DNA of 64,000 nt, taken from positions 34,414,688 through 34,478,687 of the forward strand of contig BSQZ01000001.1 in assembly GCA_033239005.1 (NCBI GenBank). Direction: 5' to 3'. Shown here in pieces: positions 15,803-35,860 of the stretch; the first letter of the stretch is position 1, and the number at the start of each line of letters is the position of its first letter. The DNA comes from Lamellibrachia satsuma. Lineage: Eukaryota > Annelida > Polychaeta > Sabellida > Siboglinidae. The position numbers were made by a program, and so were the translations under genes. The notes under the pieces are model-generated. The model did no database searches. It was not told where the DNA came from and saw only the letters and a program-made list of their open reading frames with translations.

Positions 15803-16902
15803 GTTAGTGTATGTCTGGAACATTAATATGACAACAACAATATGATTGTTTTGATTTACATTGAACAGGAAATGACAATAGTTTCTCTGTGATTGTTGTT
15901 TATATTATCACCACGACTTTGATTAGTTTTCCCGGTGAGACAGGTGTTTGGCTTGTATCATTGGAATTGTGTGTATTTGTTTTCCATTATATTCAACAAT
16001 ATTTAACAAGATTGCTTTATTTAGCTACACTATCCAAACATCATGTGGGTAAAGAAGCCAATATATTATTTATATTCCGAATATTTTTATATTATAATGG
16101 CCTTTCTGACATGCCTAGCTGACGATGTAAGACAACGAAAAACGAGGACATTTTTCATTGTGTTCGAGAACAACGAACTGGCCAGCAGGAAGGGACAAGC
16201 TTTCTACCCGGGATTCGTCGACGCTGTCCTATCAATAGTAATACGTCTCGAAGTGGAGACCGGAGATAGTTGTTACAATTTTATGTTAAAGCAACTTTTT
16301 TTCTAAAAAGTATATTATATGCATTACTTCTGTTAAAAATAAATAAAATGTACCATACCAGTGATATTCTGTACTGTAGTAAAAGGCGGAAACTCACTAT
16401 AGAACGGTGTGAATCATTGACTTAATTGGTGTAGTTTAGTATTAATCAGTTTTAACAGGTCAAACAATACAAAATGGGCAATAGTATGTTGTGTTTTGCA
16501 TACATCGTGTTAAGACACATGTTGTATCTTTGGGGCAAAACGGTGCCCGTACATGTGTGACAAGAGGTTCCATATGTCTTATCACACACGCACATAGACA
16601 CAATGTATCAACTGTATTTCACATGACCAATTATGTTTATTATATTGAATATAATATGAACATTGCATGATTTACGTGTTGTAATCATGATGGAATATTA
16701 CTAAACCAATGTTATGTTATGCATGGATTGCAAGGTATGTATTATATGTTAGCTCCCATTTATATGTAACAACCATAATGACCTGATATATTACTATCAT
16801 ATCATTTGTATATAATATACATTTTAATTTCAGGCAATAGTTCGTTCAAATAAACGAAAACCAAGGGAGGGGGTTATAGACCGAGTTGCCCCAGGTAGAG
16901 GA

Positions 16903-16932
16903 CCGTCTTGCCCCAGGGATGGGGCAAGACGG
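16903..16932. repeat. Perfect 12-bp hairpin, GGGGCAAGACGG arms
   Basis: CCGTCTTGCCCC (16,903-16,914), a six-base loop AGGGAT, then GGGGCAAGACGG (16,921-16,932). Single arms recur at about 7,164, 7,629 and 59,600. At 59,200-59,240 the same palindrome is present in decayed form. Probably the core of a palindromic dispersed repeat. Confidence 0.7.
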
Positions 16933-17199
16933 CTTCTTTTGGGTACTCTTATTATTTTTCAAATGCAATTTAGGTTGGGAACTGAAAGAATTGTTATGAA
17001 GTTTTACTTCCAGTGGCCTTTTGCCCCAGTTTAGTCTATTAAGGTCACTTTGGCCCAGTCCCGTGTGTGACCGTTATAGCGAGGTTCGCTGAATAAGCGT
17101 CCGGGAAAATGGTTGATATCAACAATATTAAACCACACAGACCAGGAATGTTGAAACAATGATCAGTGTGGATAATACAAAGAACGCAAGTAGAGCTAA

Positions 17200-17400
17200 A
17201 GTATGTACGGGAAGGCCAGCTTTTGTTTCGCAACTCAAACTCAGCCGCCATTTTCGCAAATTAAACTCGACATTTATAACAACCTTAAGTGCTACTGCAT
17301 TGCCAATGCCAAAGCAGGATGTCACAGAATCACAACATGTGAGGCCGAAAACGTTTGCTTACAGTTTGCATAACTACCATGGCATCCTAAGTGACTTGAG
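17200..17400 (-). pseudogene. Relic with GCDS...GIG motif, copy 2
   Basis: The - strand reads CDSVTSCFGIGNAVALKVV, with the Lys of the GIGK motif changed to Asn. Collinear with 9,421-9,600 and 60,091-60,369. Upstream codons contain stops, so it is not a functional gene in this copy. Confidence 0.4.
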
Positions 17401-18500
17401 AGAGGTGAGAAATGGTGAACGATCATCTGCCTAATCTTACCACAACGAAAAAATGGCGGCGAGAATCAAGGAAGACGTGTAGACAGAAAAACCGTACCTG
17501 ATGAATTGGAGATCCAGTCGACCCCGAGCGAGCACAATTCGGGCTAGTGAACATGTCGACAAGGTAATACTACTAGGCCTCATATGGAGTCTCGTGAACT
17601 GAGATATCCTAAGGAATGCCTCGAAACAACATCAAAAGGTGTCACCTCCTTGGAATTGTCATGCAGCCACATAAAAGAAGGAGAGACATGTGTTTGACAT
17701 ATCAAATATCACGTGACGAGGCGGGTAGTCGCAGATGACACCGACATCTCCATTCCCTTTTTGTATTTTTCCGTCAATCCAATCAATATCATGGAACAAA
17801 AACTGCTATTTGGATTATATTATATTTAAATAATTTACAATGTACCTCATGTTTCACTGTTCTTGTAAGATAGTGTGCAAACCTATGCTGACGAGGCAAT
17901 TATTTTGTCATATGTCAATATACTGTTTTAACCGCTACGAACAAAGGTGACCATTTACATACGCTACATGCCATTTGCATCATTGTTATCAAAAGTGCAA
18001 TTTTTCATGCAGATTGATATGCTATAAAATGATAGGTATGCTGATTGCTGATTGGCGTTATTGATATAGTTGTGTCAATATAATCAAAGTTTAACATCGT
18101 TTCAAATATGTCCTATTATCAACTAATGGTTTGCTTATAACTGATTATTTAGTCTAAGTGTCAGCTTGATTGGTTAGCAAAGTAATGTGGTGAGATCATA
18201 GAGCTGTAATTCCAAGTTCTCTTTCAGGATATAGCAAAACAAATGTCGACAAATGGTGGCCCCATCTGGTGGATAATCGAGTATACTGTAGGTGTCGTCT
18301 GCGCCTACTAGTGATTCGTTATTCGCCAGGCCGTCGACAGAGGGGCAGTATATATCTATCTCATTCAGTGTCTTGTCGATTAAAAGTCTTTACTTTCAGC
18401 AGGCAGGCCCCGGGTTTTGTTATTTGTGCGGGGTTATCAAAGCAGTATGAACTTCAGTCAGTGCATAACCATGGAATAGTTTAGGAATTATATTGACTTA

Positions 18501-20275
18501 ATACTACACATTGCAAACTGTTGCCCAATACGTGGTAAGTAACTTGGTGCCATCAAATGGGTAACTAACTAATGGGAGGGCGTGAAGGTAGGTGGGTGTA
18601 TATTTGGGGTGAGGAGCGTATTGGTTTGAATTAATATCCAAATGTCTGTAATAGACGTTCCGATTATTTCAACCAAAGGCCACTACTATTGTTAATTATG
18701 TAGGTAAGATATTTGCAGAATGAACATGTTATACAGAATAATTAGAGCCACGCTCAAAATGCTGCACGCCCTGTTCAAACTCAATGTTTCTAGTATCCCA
18801 CGATACCTAACCACAAGACACATAGCAGAACATGGCAGTCGAACGAAACATGCACCGAAGGGTACGACTTTGCAGCCACGTGCAATTTGCAGTGTTGATT
18901 GATAGATTACTGCATTATAAATACATGCAGTCTTGTACAGATTTCAAAGGTGCAATAATAAAATAGAGCACAGGACTGTAGGTGCGCAATTAAACGATTC
19001 ATTGAATAAATCCTGATATCTAATCACGGAGTACTTCCGAAATTATAGGTACATACCGAAAAATTCAAGACATTTATTCCGAACTGCATTTCCACCATAG
19101 ATCTCTCGGCCGTCCCTTGTTTGAATAATGACTTTTATGCGCACCTGTTCACGATTATGCTTAATGATTCTGTTATGTTGCGCCTCTGAGGTCAAGTTCC
19201 AGAGGATATAGACGCTACAGAAGTTCATTATTATTATCATCATTATTAACAAAGTACATTTCTATATGGGTCAGGGAGACTCAAGTTAAGTCGAGACTTA
19301 ATCGTTATCATAGGAACCACCCTGATATTTAAATTATTCCCTCACGTTTTAATTGCGCTTCGGGAATTGTTTCGACGTTAGTTACACATGAAATGCGAAA
19401 ACAAAATTAGCCAGCAAATGAGTGAGCTACGCTTGTAGTTCATATCGGTCAACAACAATTTCTATTTCATAAACGTCTTCTAAGTCGTAGCATTGTGTGG
19501 GCGGTTTCCTGTGCAAACGTTCTGTAATAATAAACAGTGTAAACTTGTCAGGAATGTTCGTTGACAATATCGTATGTAGGTAGGTTAGGTAAGGTAAAGT
19601 CATCCCCCAGGCATTACGCCTTAGGAAGCCATGAAGGCTTATATGGCCAGTGCTTAAACCTGGTTTATGTAGTGCGAAGCAACTTAGAGTGCAGTTATAC
19701 CGACTCTCCTGGACGGGACACTAGTCCATCGCAAATGTAGAGTCGGTTCACAAAGGCCACGCCCCTATTTGATGTGTCACTCACACTAGCGTGTCGCACG
19801 CATGCGTTGATGATCCACAGTGAGGTCATAAAACTGAACACGTCGATCTAAGCAGACGTTAATTTCTTGCTGCGGCACAAAGCTTGGTAAGTAATACATC
19901 ATGGTTATTTTAGTTGACTACGTGGGTTACTCAATGAAATATAATGTCACAAATGCTGAATGAATGATAATAAAGTGTACCCTTACGGCTGATCTGACAA
20001 TAACCGTTCGCGTGGTTATGTGGCACCGGAAGTCGTGACCGGTTCACGCCGGTCTCCACAGCATGCGTCACCCGAGTTACACACGAGATGTGGCGAGCAG
20101 GATTGATTTCCATCACTACCAATTTGCAAGTTGGCTTTGTACCATGCGGAACGCCTAAGCTTATTGGCAAAATAGTGACAGTGACAGGTAGTTGTTATTT
20201 ACATGTCTTGGGACTAGTGCCAATGTCAAGTGTTAGCCGGTGAGTGTTCGCTATCTACCACATTTTAGTTTTTAC
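18501..20275. other. No gene recognised; dispersed repeats
   Basis: Positions 18,545-18,610 resemble 61,740-61,820 (GGGTAACTAACTAATGGG). Positions 18,718-18,960 contain a roughly 210-bp repeat also seen at 20,377-20,580, 61,950-62,130 and 62,360-62,560 (shared TTTGCAGCCA and GATAGATTACTGCA). Positions 19,590-19,790 look like another interspersed repeat (GGACGGGACACTAGTCCATC), without a classification. The rest shows nothing I can support. Confidence 0.45.
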
Positions 20276-21840
20276 CTAACTATCTATGGGCATATTTCTG
20301 ATAGCAATTGGATTAATGGACAATAAACCGGTCAATCCCAATAGAATTAGCCTGAACATGTAATGCGGTATGCTTAGAGCTATGCTCGTAATGTTGCACC
20401 CCCTGGTCAAACCACCCAATATTTCTGGTATCACACGATAGTTATACTCTGGCCACAACACACAGAAGAACATAGCAGTCGAACGAAACAACAGCGAACG
20501 GTAAAACTTTGCAGCCACCTGCAGTTTGCAGTGCTGAATGATAGATTACTGCAGTGTAAATACCTGCAGTCATGTACAGTCGACTCTGGCTATACGGAAC
20601 ATGGTTGGACTAGGTCAATATGTTCCATGTTTCAGATGTTCTTTATATCTATGGATACATAAAACAGTGCAGGCCAGAGCGGGGATTTCAATGGTGTTCA
20701 TTTTAAAAGGATGTTCCTTACATCGGAAGTCCTTATAGCGAGAGTCTAATATAGGCCTACCTAGGCAGCTATGTGTCGCTATTTGTTAAATGTTCACGAA
20801 ACCCGGTGTATGACTTCAATTATATAAATATGACAAAACACAGCACTGACCATCAGCTGACCCACGAAGTTTGAAAGCAATGAACCGTTTATGTTTAACA
20901 ACGGCAATGATAACACTATACATCGACGCCTCGCTGGTACGAGAATCCGTTTCTGCAGCAGACAAACTCTACGTCACCGTTGCATCAGCTCTCAAAATAG
21001 ATTCTGGCGGCATAGCCTGATTTAAAACAACTTATAGTTCAGTCTAGTTATGAGGCGGTCTCGCAGCAATGCGCTTCGTCTGTCCTCGCAGCCTTTCAAT
21101 GGAACACATTCAAGATTCTTGATCTGGCCGAACAAATCTGGCAACACCGCATTGATGCTTATTGTACGTATACATTGAAGATCCGTGCAAGAGTGAACGG
21201 TAGTGTAGAGGAAATTCCGATAGGCCTACGTATGACAACTGATTTGGTCATTATACCTGCTTCTGCTAGTGTGATTAGCATTGCATTACGACCATGTAGC
21301 ACATATATATTATTACTTAAATACAAATACAATCCGCGTTATCAAACGAAATGCTCTGCATTATTCTATCTCTGAGATATGTAGAATGTGCTTACCTGCA
21401 TTGCACACTTGAATGCATTTGCGCCCATTCAAATCCCTCATAGAACGGAAAGTCACCTTCATGAATAAATCCAAGGGCAACCCACATTCGGGCGCATTCC
21501 GATCGTATGTCGGGTCCTGTGCATGTATTCCAAAGGCTGTTTGGTAGTTCCCTCTTAGCCAACATACACTGCATTGCTATGACGTGCAGGTGACCCAGTT
21601 AGATTCACAGCCCATCGCTTACCTGTAGTAAAATAGACTTCTTCTAAAACGCTCTTACGTCGAACAACATGTCCTGCTTTCTTCGTTAGTGCTTCAGTGT
21701 TGGTCCTGGATATGTTAAAATAAACATAGTCTAGCTGTAGCGACGGCTTCCTGCTTTGAAGTGAACATGGTTTTGTTGTAGCGATGGTAGTCACAACGCA
21801 AAATGCTCCTCATGCATTATAAACTCAACTACGTGGCTAG
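20276..21840 (+). repeat. Segmental duplication copy C, right part
   Basis: Matches 62,330-63,990 in the same orientation and order: the 210-bp repeat, then CTACGTCACCGTTGCATCAG, then GAGTGAACGGTA, then the segment with GGAAAGTCACCTTCATGA and GGGCGCATTCCGATCGTATG. The window end at 64,000 corresponds to about 21,590 here, some 0.8 kb before the TNFR start codon. Confidence 0.7.
20582..20746. mobile_element. Small MITE-like element
   Basis: Terminal inverted repeats GACTCTGGCTATA (20,582-20,594) and TATAGCGAGAGTC (20,734-20,746) match at 12 of 13 positions. A related element is at about 62,568-62,715, and a lone left end (GACTCTCGCTATATGG) at about 62,150. Too short to code for a transposase. 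Confidence 0.5.
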
Positions 21841-21988
21841 ACATGTCAGCCAACGGAAATAAGCGAAGCGTGACGTGACGTCAATTTTGGCGGTATGCCA
21901 GCTCCTACGACCAAAGCACAACATTTGCCATATTCGAAATCGACATCGAACGAAATCTAGTCTAATGCATTTTAGTAATTATAGTTAT

Positions 21989-21991
<3 letters not shown>

Positions 21992-22079
<88 letters not shown>
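21992..22079. repeat. (TA)n microsatellite
   Basis: About 88 bp of TA repeats, roughly 330 bp upstream of the TNFR start codon. Confidence 0.95.
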
Positions 22080-22084
<5 letters not shown>

Positions 22085-22404
22085 AAACATTGCAAATTCA
22101 AACATTACGCATTACTTAATACACCAAAATTATGTTTAGCCATAGCCGTATTTCAAAAGCATTATCAAACAACATTTTATTAGTAAGATTAGCGAATTAG
22201 CTTATAGTGGCCGCCAAATGACACAACAGCACCTATAATACTAGAACAACTTATATCAGATGTAAATAAACTGTATTGAATATTGCCATTATAATTCCTC
22301 ATTTTACATTGGCATTATATTTTAATTCAATCGACATTAACCATTATAGCGTAGCGGCTGGTAGCGAACTTAATATGCTGAATTAATATGTTTCAGGGTC
22401 TGTT

Positions 22405-30981
<8,577 letters not shown>

Positions 30982-31269
30982 CGTTTAGGGCCAGTAGTGG
31001 CACCGTCATTATGAAGTTTGATATTGAACCGGAAGCTGTTGATGCCAATCGTGTTGTTTCATAACAGGTTGCACAATACTGCTACTAATAGTATATGTGT
31101 TAAGAGCTTCTTTGTAATTTGCATATTTATCTACATTGTCGTTATGTTTATAGACCCACCACCGCTTGTGTAAATTTTTTTAACGGCATATCTTTTGTTG
31201 TGTTCCTTCCTGAACCGATTCCTCTGTTTGTCATACACAAACAACTCAGTAATGCCATAAATTTCATAT

Positions 31270-31275
31270 AATAAA
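31270..31275 (+). terminator. Candidate polyadenylation signal of the TNFR gene
   Basis: An AATAAA hexamer 289 bp after the TAA stop, followed by a GT-containing stretch (TTGTTGTTGATC) about 15-25 bp further on. Confidence 0.55.
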
Positions 31276-31812
31276 ATATTCCAAATTGTTGTTGATCTCC
31301 AAGTTATTTCAATACATGTTTGCTAGATATAAGTTCATGCCTTTATATTAGCAAGTGTTCGAGTTTCTCCTCTGTTGCTCGTTATAATTATTCTGCGGTT
31401 TTTGTTTACATTAAAATGTACATATTTGTTATTGTTACGACGATTCGCCACCTTATGCGTCAAACCAAATGCGTCACCTTAAACCGAAGTATTCCTTCCT
31501 TACGTGCCTTAATTTGTTTTCTTATTCAGAAAAAGCGAGAGCGGTAAAACCGCGGAGTTCTATGAGCAACGGCGCCTGTTCGTTCAATTGTGCCTCCCTC
31601 CATATTTTGCCCACTTAGTTCTAATGGCAACGGCACCACAGACCGCGTGTGTTCGTTCAACCGTGACGTCTTCTCTACTGTGCATACTTAGCCAGACGTC
31701 AATTTAATAGTATTTACATTTCAAAGGTTGCCTATGTGGTGTGGTGGTCGCAAAGGAGACGGGTGGAATTCAGCGGCCCTAGAGGGGCGAGGGGGCGATG
31801 ACAGCTGCGGTT
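31276..31812. other. No gene recognised
   Basis: At 31,555-31,660 two imperfect copies of a segment (GGCAACGGC..CC, then GTTCGTTCAA) lie in tandem about 75 bp apart. Nothing else supportable. Confidence 0.4.
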
Positions 31813-32200
31813 GTTGAGGTTGTCGTAGTTTTGGTGGTGACGAACAGTGGCGTTGTGGTTAGAACGTCGGACTATTTGTTTTATACATGTTGCCTGTTGA
31901 GGTTGTCGTAGTTTTGGTGGTGACGAACAGTGGCGTTGTGGTTAGAACGTCGGACTATTTGTTTGATACATGTTGCCATGTTGAGGTTGTCGTAGTTTTG
32001 GTGGTGACGAACAGTGGCGTTGTGGTTAGAACGTCGGACTATTTGTTTGATACATGTTGCTTAAGTTTCGAAGCTTGGACAATGTCGTTCACTCCACTCC
32101 AGTTCAGAGCTGTAGAAATGAGTACATGGCTATATGCAGTCATTCAAATGCATGAATAGTCAGACTTCCAGCAATAATTGTAACTTGGCTGAAACCTTCC
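31813..32200 (+). mobile_element. tRNA-derived SINE with head region triplicated in tandem
   Basis: Three near-identical 83-84-bp units start at 31,813, 31,896 and 31,980. Each contains GTGGCGTTGTGGTTAGAAC, which resembles a tRNA A-box region. Only the third runs into the SINE body (CACTCCACTCCAGTTCAGAG and AAATGAGTACATGGCT) seen also at 35,740-35,830. The B-box region has been replaced by TTGTTTGATACATGTTGC. Family name not assigned. Confidence 0.6.
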
Positions 32201-32930
32201 CAAATAAATCGTTTTGGTGTTCGAATGAATAGGACTGTTGATGTTGATTAATTGCGATGCTGGCAGTAATAGTTGTTGTTGTGTTCTGTTTGATGAGGTA
32301 TTTGCGTTTTGGTTGTACATAATCATGGATAAAAAAATCAGCCGTTTAGTAGAATAAAATATATTTTCAGGGACGGACTCATTCCCTGGTCCCACTGTAT
32401 GAAAATGTGTCTATATGTTAATAAACATATGCGTATACAGAACAGATAAATCACAAACACAAACAACATGCACTGTCATCGGTAAACATTAATTTACAAA
32501 TTAGTGGCGCCATCTACCGGTAATCGTATTACCTATACCGTAAACCACGCACTCGGTCGAGACAAATACAAAAGTGTAAAATACAAAGTTGGTACTAAAA
32601 CCTTCACTGCACAAACATGAGTTGCTTTAATAACACCTGTCTCATCAGATACACAAAGGTTATCGATACAAATCACGCCACAAATCGACATATAGTGCCA
32701 CACTGCTCAACGTGGTCAAATTTCAGCTGCACATTTATTAAACCATTCCACGCCTCCGTGACTTGGTAGTACTACGAATACTTGATGATACTACGAATGT
32801 GATGGTGTTCCGTCCATGCAGCATGTGTAGTGGTCGTTCGCCTACCGAAGAAAATATATCGTTCGTGAACACCAATTTACGAAATTCCGCAACTGCTATG
32901 CAGTAATTCATTATGGACAAAATAAAACTT

Positions 32931-33020
32931 GTTGACGTAGGCCTAATTGTTGACGTAGGCCTAATTGTTGATGTAGGCCTAATTGTTGACGTAGGCCTAA
33001 TTGTTGACGTAGGCCTAATT
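32931..33020. repeat. 18-bp tandem repeat, 5 copies
   Basis: Unit GTTGACGTAGGCCTAATT; the third copy has GATG for GACG. It lies about 100 bp past the end of the antisense death-domain exon. Confidence 0.95.
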
Positions 33021-33118
33021 CTCTTGTGAGTAATTATTTTGGGGACATTCGAAATTAAAATAATCAAATTGCTCTGACCCGAAGTGGTTCTTTAAAGCGG
33101 AAACTTCTGTACAGCATT

Positions 33119-33389
33119 CTAGGGTGAGCTTCCCTGCATCCATTCAACTAGAACATTAATTGTGTCTGGTCTTTCGATTATAGCTAAACCAATGATGACA
33201 TCATGCACACTAACGCGCATTTTAATGAGTTGATCTATGACGTGTTTAGCGTCGTCGATACAACGTACCTCTGCTTCAACGATACCCATTTTTTAGCAAA
33301 GGCGAAACATCCCTTTGCTGCAGGAACGTAGTCCCCGTTCAGAAGAAAACACAATTTATCTTTCACCACAAGTGGCACTTCAGACATTT
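33119..33389 (-). pseudogene. Antisense death-domain exon, homologous to the last TNFR exon
   Basis: On the - strand a TTGCTTCAG acceptor is followed by an exon that aligns without large gaps to the TNFR death-domain exon 30,707-30,981. It has the same entry phase (two bases, then a Met/Ile codon followed by S-[DE]-[IV]-P-L) and the same ending (a D-T-[VI] segment, then EW-x-QG and a stop three residues later). About one third of residues are identical by eye. After FAFAKK the frame breaks at a run of six A (33,290-33,295); a one-base change there restores about 89 codons ending at TAG 33,119-33,121. It is either a pseudogene exon or a live exon with a homopolymer error. No other exons of this copy were found upstream (33.4-37 kb, - strand), though short exons could be missed. 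Confidence 0.75.
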
Positions 33390-33737
33390 CTGAAGCAAAA
33401 AAAACAATACAAAAGGGATTAAATATCATGTGTCATATATCCTTCTAGCCATACGTGTGAAACATGTTAGTATGCATTCGAATTCAGTTAATTGCATTAA
33501 AATTATTATTTCTTGCTCCACTTAACGTTATGGCCATTATGTTTTTTAATCCTAATAATTATCACTGTCACACATACATATGAATTATTATTTGTTTCGT
33601 TATCAACAATAGTGGAAGTATTGCTCAGTTTTGATCATTTACAATATATCAACGTTTTTTTGAAGGCAAATGGTACCATTTATTCGTTGTATGATATTTC
33701 ACGTATAAAATCATTTTGTTAATTGATTTGTTATTAA
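33390..33737. other. No feature recognised
   Basis: AT-rich. It would be intron sequence upstream of the antisense death-domain exon if that gene is real. No further exon seen. Confidence 0.4.
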
Positions 33738-34958
33738 TGTGTGTTATGCTCTACCGTCAATGTCAATGTTTGTTATGCTCTACCGTAAATGTCAGTGTTT
33801 ATTATGCTCTACCGTCAATGTCAGTGTTTGTTATGCTCTACCGTAAATGCCAGTGTTTGTTATGCTCTACCGTAAATGTCAATGTTTTTTATGCTCTATC
33901 GTCAATGTCAGTGTTTATTATGCTCTACCGTCAATGTCAATGTTTGTTATGCTCTACCGTAAATGTCAGTGTTTATTATGCTCTACCGTAAATGTCAGTG
34001 TGTGTTATGCTCTACCGTAAATGCCAGTGTTTGTTATGCTCTACCGTCAATGTCAATGTTTTTTATGCTCTATCGTCAATGTCAGTGTTTATTATGCTCT
34101 ACCGTCAATGTCAGTGTTTGTTATGCTCTACCGTAAATGCCAGTGTGTGTTATGCTCTACCGTCAATGTCAGTGTTTGTTATGCTCTACCGTAAATGCCA
34201 GTGTTTGTTATGCTCTACCGTCAATGTCAGTGTTTGTTATGCTCTACCGTAAATGTCAGTGTTTGTTATGCTCTACCGTCAATGTCAATGTTTTTTATGC
34301 TCTATCGTCAATGTCAATGTTTGTTATGCTCTACCGTAAATGCCAGTGTTTGTTATGCTCTACCGTAAATGTCAGTGTTTGTTATGCTCTACCGTAAATG
34401 TCAGTGTTTGTTATGCTCTACCGTAAATGTCAGTGTTTGTTTTGCTCTACCGTAAATGTCAGTGTTTGTTATGCTCTACCGTAAATGCCAGTGTTTGTTA
34501 TGCTCTACCGTAAATGCCAGTGTTTGTTATGCTCTACCGTAAATGTCAGTGTTTGTTATGCTCTACCGTAAATGCCAGTGTTTGTTATGCTCTACCGTCA
34601 ATGTCAGTGTTTGTTATGCTCTACCGTAAATGCCAGTGTTTGTTATGCTCTACCGTCAATGTCAATGTTTTTTATGCTCTATCGTCAATGTCAATGTTTG
34701 TTATGCTCTACCGTCAACGTCAGTGTTTGTTATCCTCTACCGTCACTGTCAATGTTTGTTAAGCTCTACCGTCAACGTCAATGTTTGTTATGCTCTACCG
34801 TCAACGTCAATGTTTGTTATGCTCCACCGTCAACGTCAATGTTTGTTATGCTCCATCGTCAATGCCAATGTTTGTTATGCTCTACCGTCAATGTCAATGT
34901 TTGTTATGCTCTATCGTCAATGCCAGTGTTTGTTATGCTCTACCGTCAATGTCAATGT
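33738..34958. repeat. 29-bp satellite, about 42 copies
   Basis: Unit of 29 bp with core TTATGCTCTACCGT followed by MAATGYCAGTGTTTG. Variants (CTATCG with TTTTTT; GTAAATGCCA; GTCAACGTCA) recur in a pattern that suggests higher-order units. Since 29 is not divisible by three, any open frame repeats every 87 bp with a 29-residue period (SVFVMLYRKCQCLLCSTVN-like), and overlapping frames look alike. Not a gene. Confidence 0.95.
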
Positions 34959-35667
34959 CACACGACCACCGCGCCCCACTATTTTGCTAAGTAAATTACA
35001 TTTATTAATTACATTTATTGAAAAGACAGAATGTTATTATTACACATTTTTTAAACATGTTGAAGGATTTTTCATTTGACATTCTATGAAACAGAAATGT
35101 TACGTTATGCCTAAAAAAACACAAACAATAAAACATTTCCAATAAATTCCAAGAAGTTAAGAAATAACTCGACAGAGATTCAATGGAAACCGGCCACCCA
35201 ATGTCCGCTTTCATTTTATAGCAAAAACAGCCGAAACGTATTTTTATAGCATGATGTAGCTACAAAACTCACCCCGGAATTAACATATTCAGCCAATCTT
35301 GTTCATACATACTTATATAGTGTTATCTTCTCACTGCGTTCAATGATGAGACAACAGTGCGCCCACGCTTGCTGTTTGTCCTACTATTCGATCGATAAAC
35401 ACGACCTACTTTCCCGGCAGAAAAAGACCGACAAATCCGACACGCACCAGTGAACACGACAACCCGTCTCATCTGAAGGGGAGTTGGCAAAACGTTAAAC
35501 CACGCGATACTGATTGCTTAACTGTGGATCCATAGCAGACATGCTGGCAGCGTCACTAGGAACCGATGTGACATGTCACAGTAGTGTTTATGTACGCAGT
35601 AAAATAATAATTAATGCAACACTGTGTGTTTGAATTCTCGGAATATAACCAATAGTTGTTAATTGAG
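34959..35667. other. No feature recognised
   Basis: AT-rich 34,960-35,330, then mixed composition. No exon or repeat match identified. Confidence 0.4.
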
Positions 35668-35860
35668 ACAATGTGGCATTGCGGTTAGAACACCGGACTC
35701 TCAACCGAGAGAACCCGATTTCGATTCCTCTCGCTGTTGTTTCGAAGTTTGGACACTCCTCGTTATCTTAGTTCATTCAACCGTATAAATGAGTACATAG
35801 CTGGATATGTGGAAATGTGAACGAATAGATTTCGCGCAGTAATTGCACCGTATTACGACA
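35668..35860 (+). mobile_element. tRNA-derived SINE
   Basis: The head has an A-box-like ATGTGGCATTGCGGTTAGAA, an anticodon-arm-like GGACTCTCAACCGAG, and a B-box-like GATTTCGATTCC. The body, containing AAATGAGTACATAGCTGG, is shared with 32,085-32,150. The tail ends near GCGCAGTAATTGCACC. The tRNA portion is diverged, so this is not a tRNA gene. Confidence 0.6.

Larger units (their letters stand above)
15803..18500 (+). repeat. Segmental duplication copy C, middle part
   Basis: Shares the order of landmarks with copy B (6,412-10,374) and copy E. It lacks the material corresponding to 7,960-9,420 of copy B. In copy B that extra segment is flanked by two copies of GCCAGCTTTTGTTTCGCAAC (about 7,929 and 9,425); here the string occurs once (about 17,217). 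No gene supported apart from the relic listed separately. Confidence 0.65.

Noticed and set aside
33738..34958. CRISPR-like periodicity
   Set aside because: The units are contiguous without unique spacers, and the genome is eukaryotic.
33716..35079. Cysteine-rich ORFs that could suggest a secreted repeat protein
   Set aside because: Generated by the 29-bp satellite; overlapping frames give the same pseudo-protein, with no start context or splice sites.
35668..35745. tRNA gene
   Set aside because: A- and B-box-like sequences are present but the stems do not pair well and a SINE body follows; treated as a tRNA-derived SINE.
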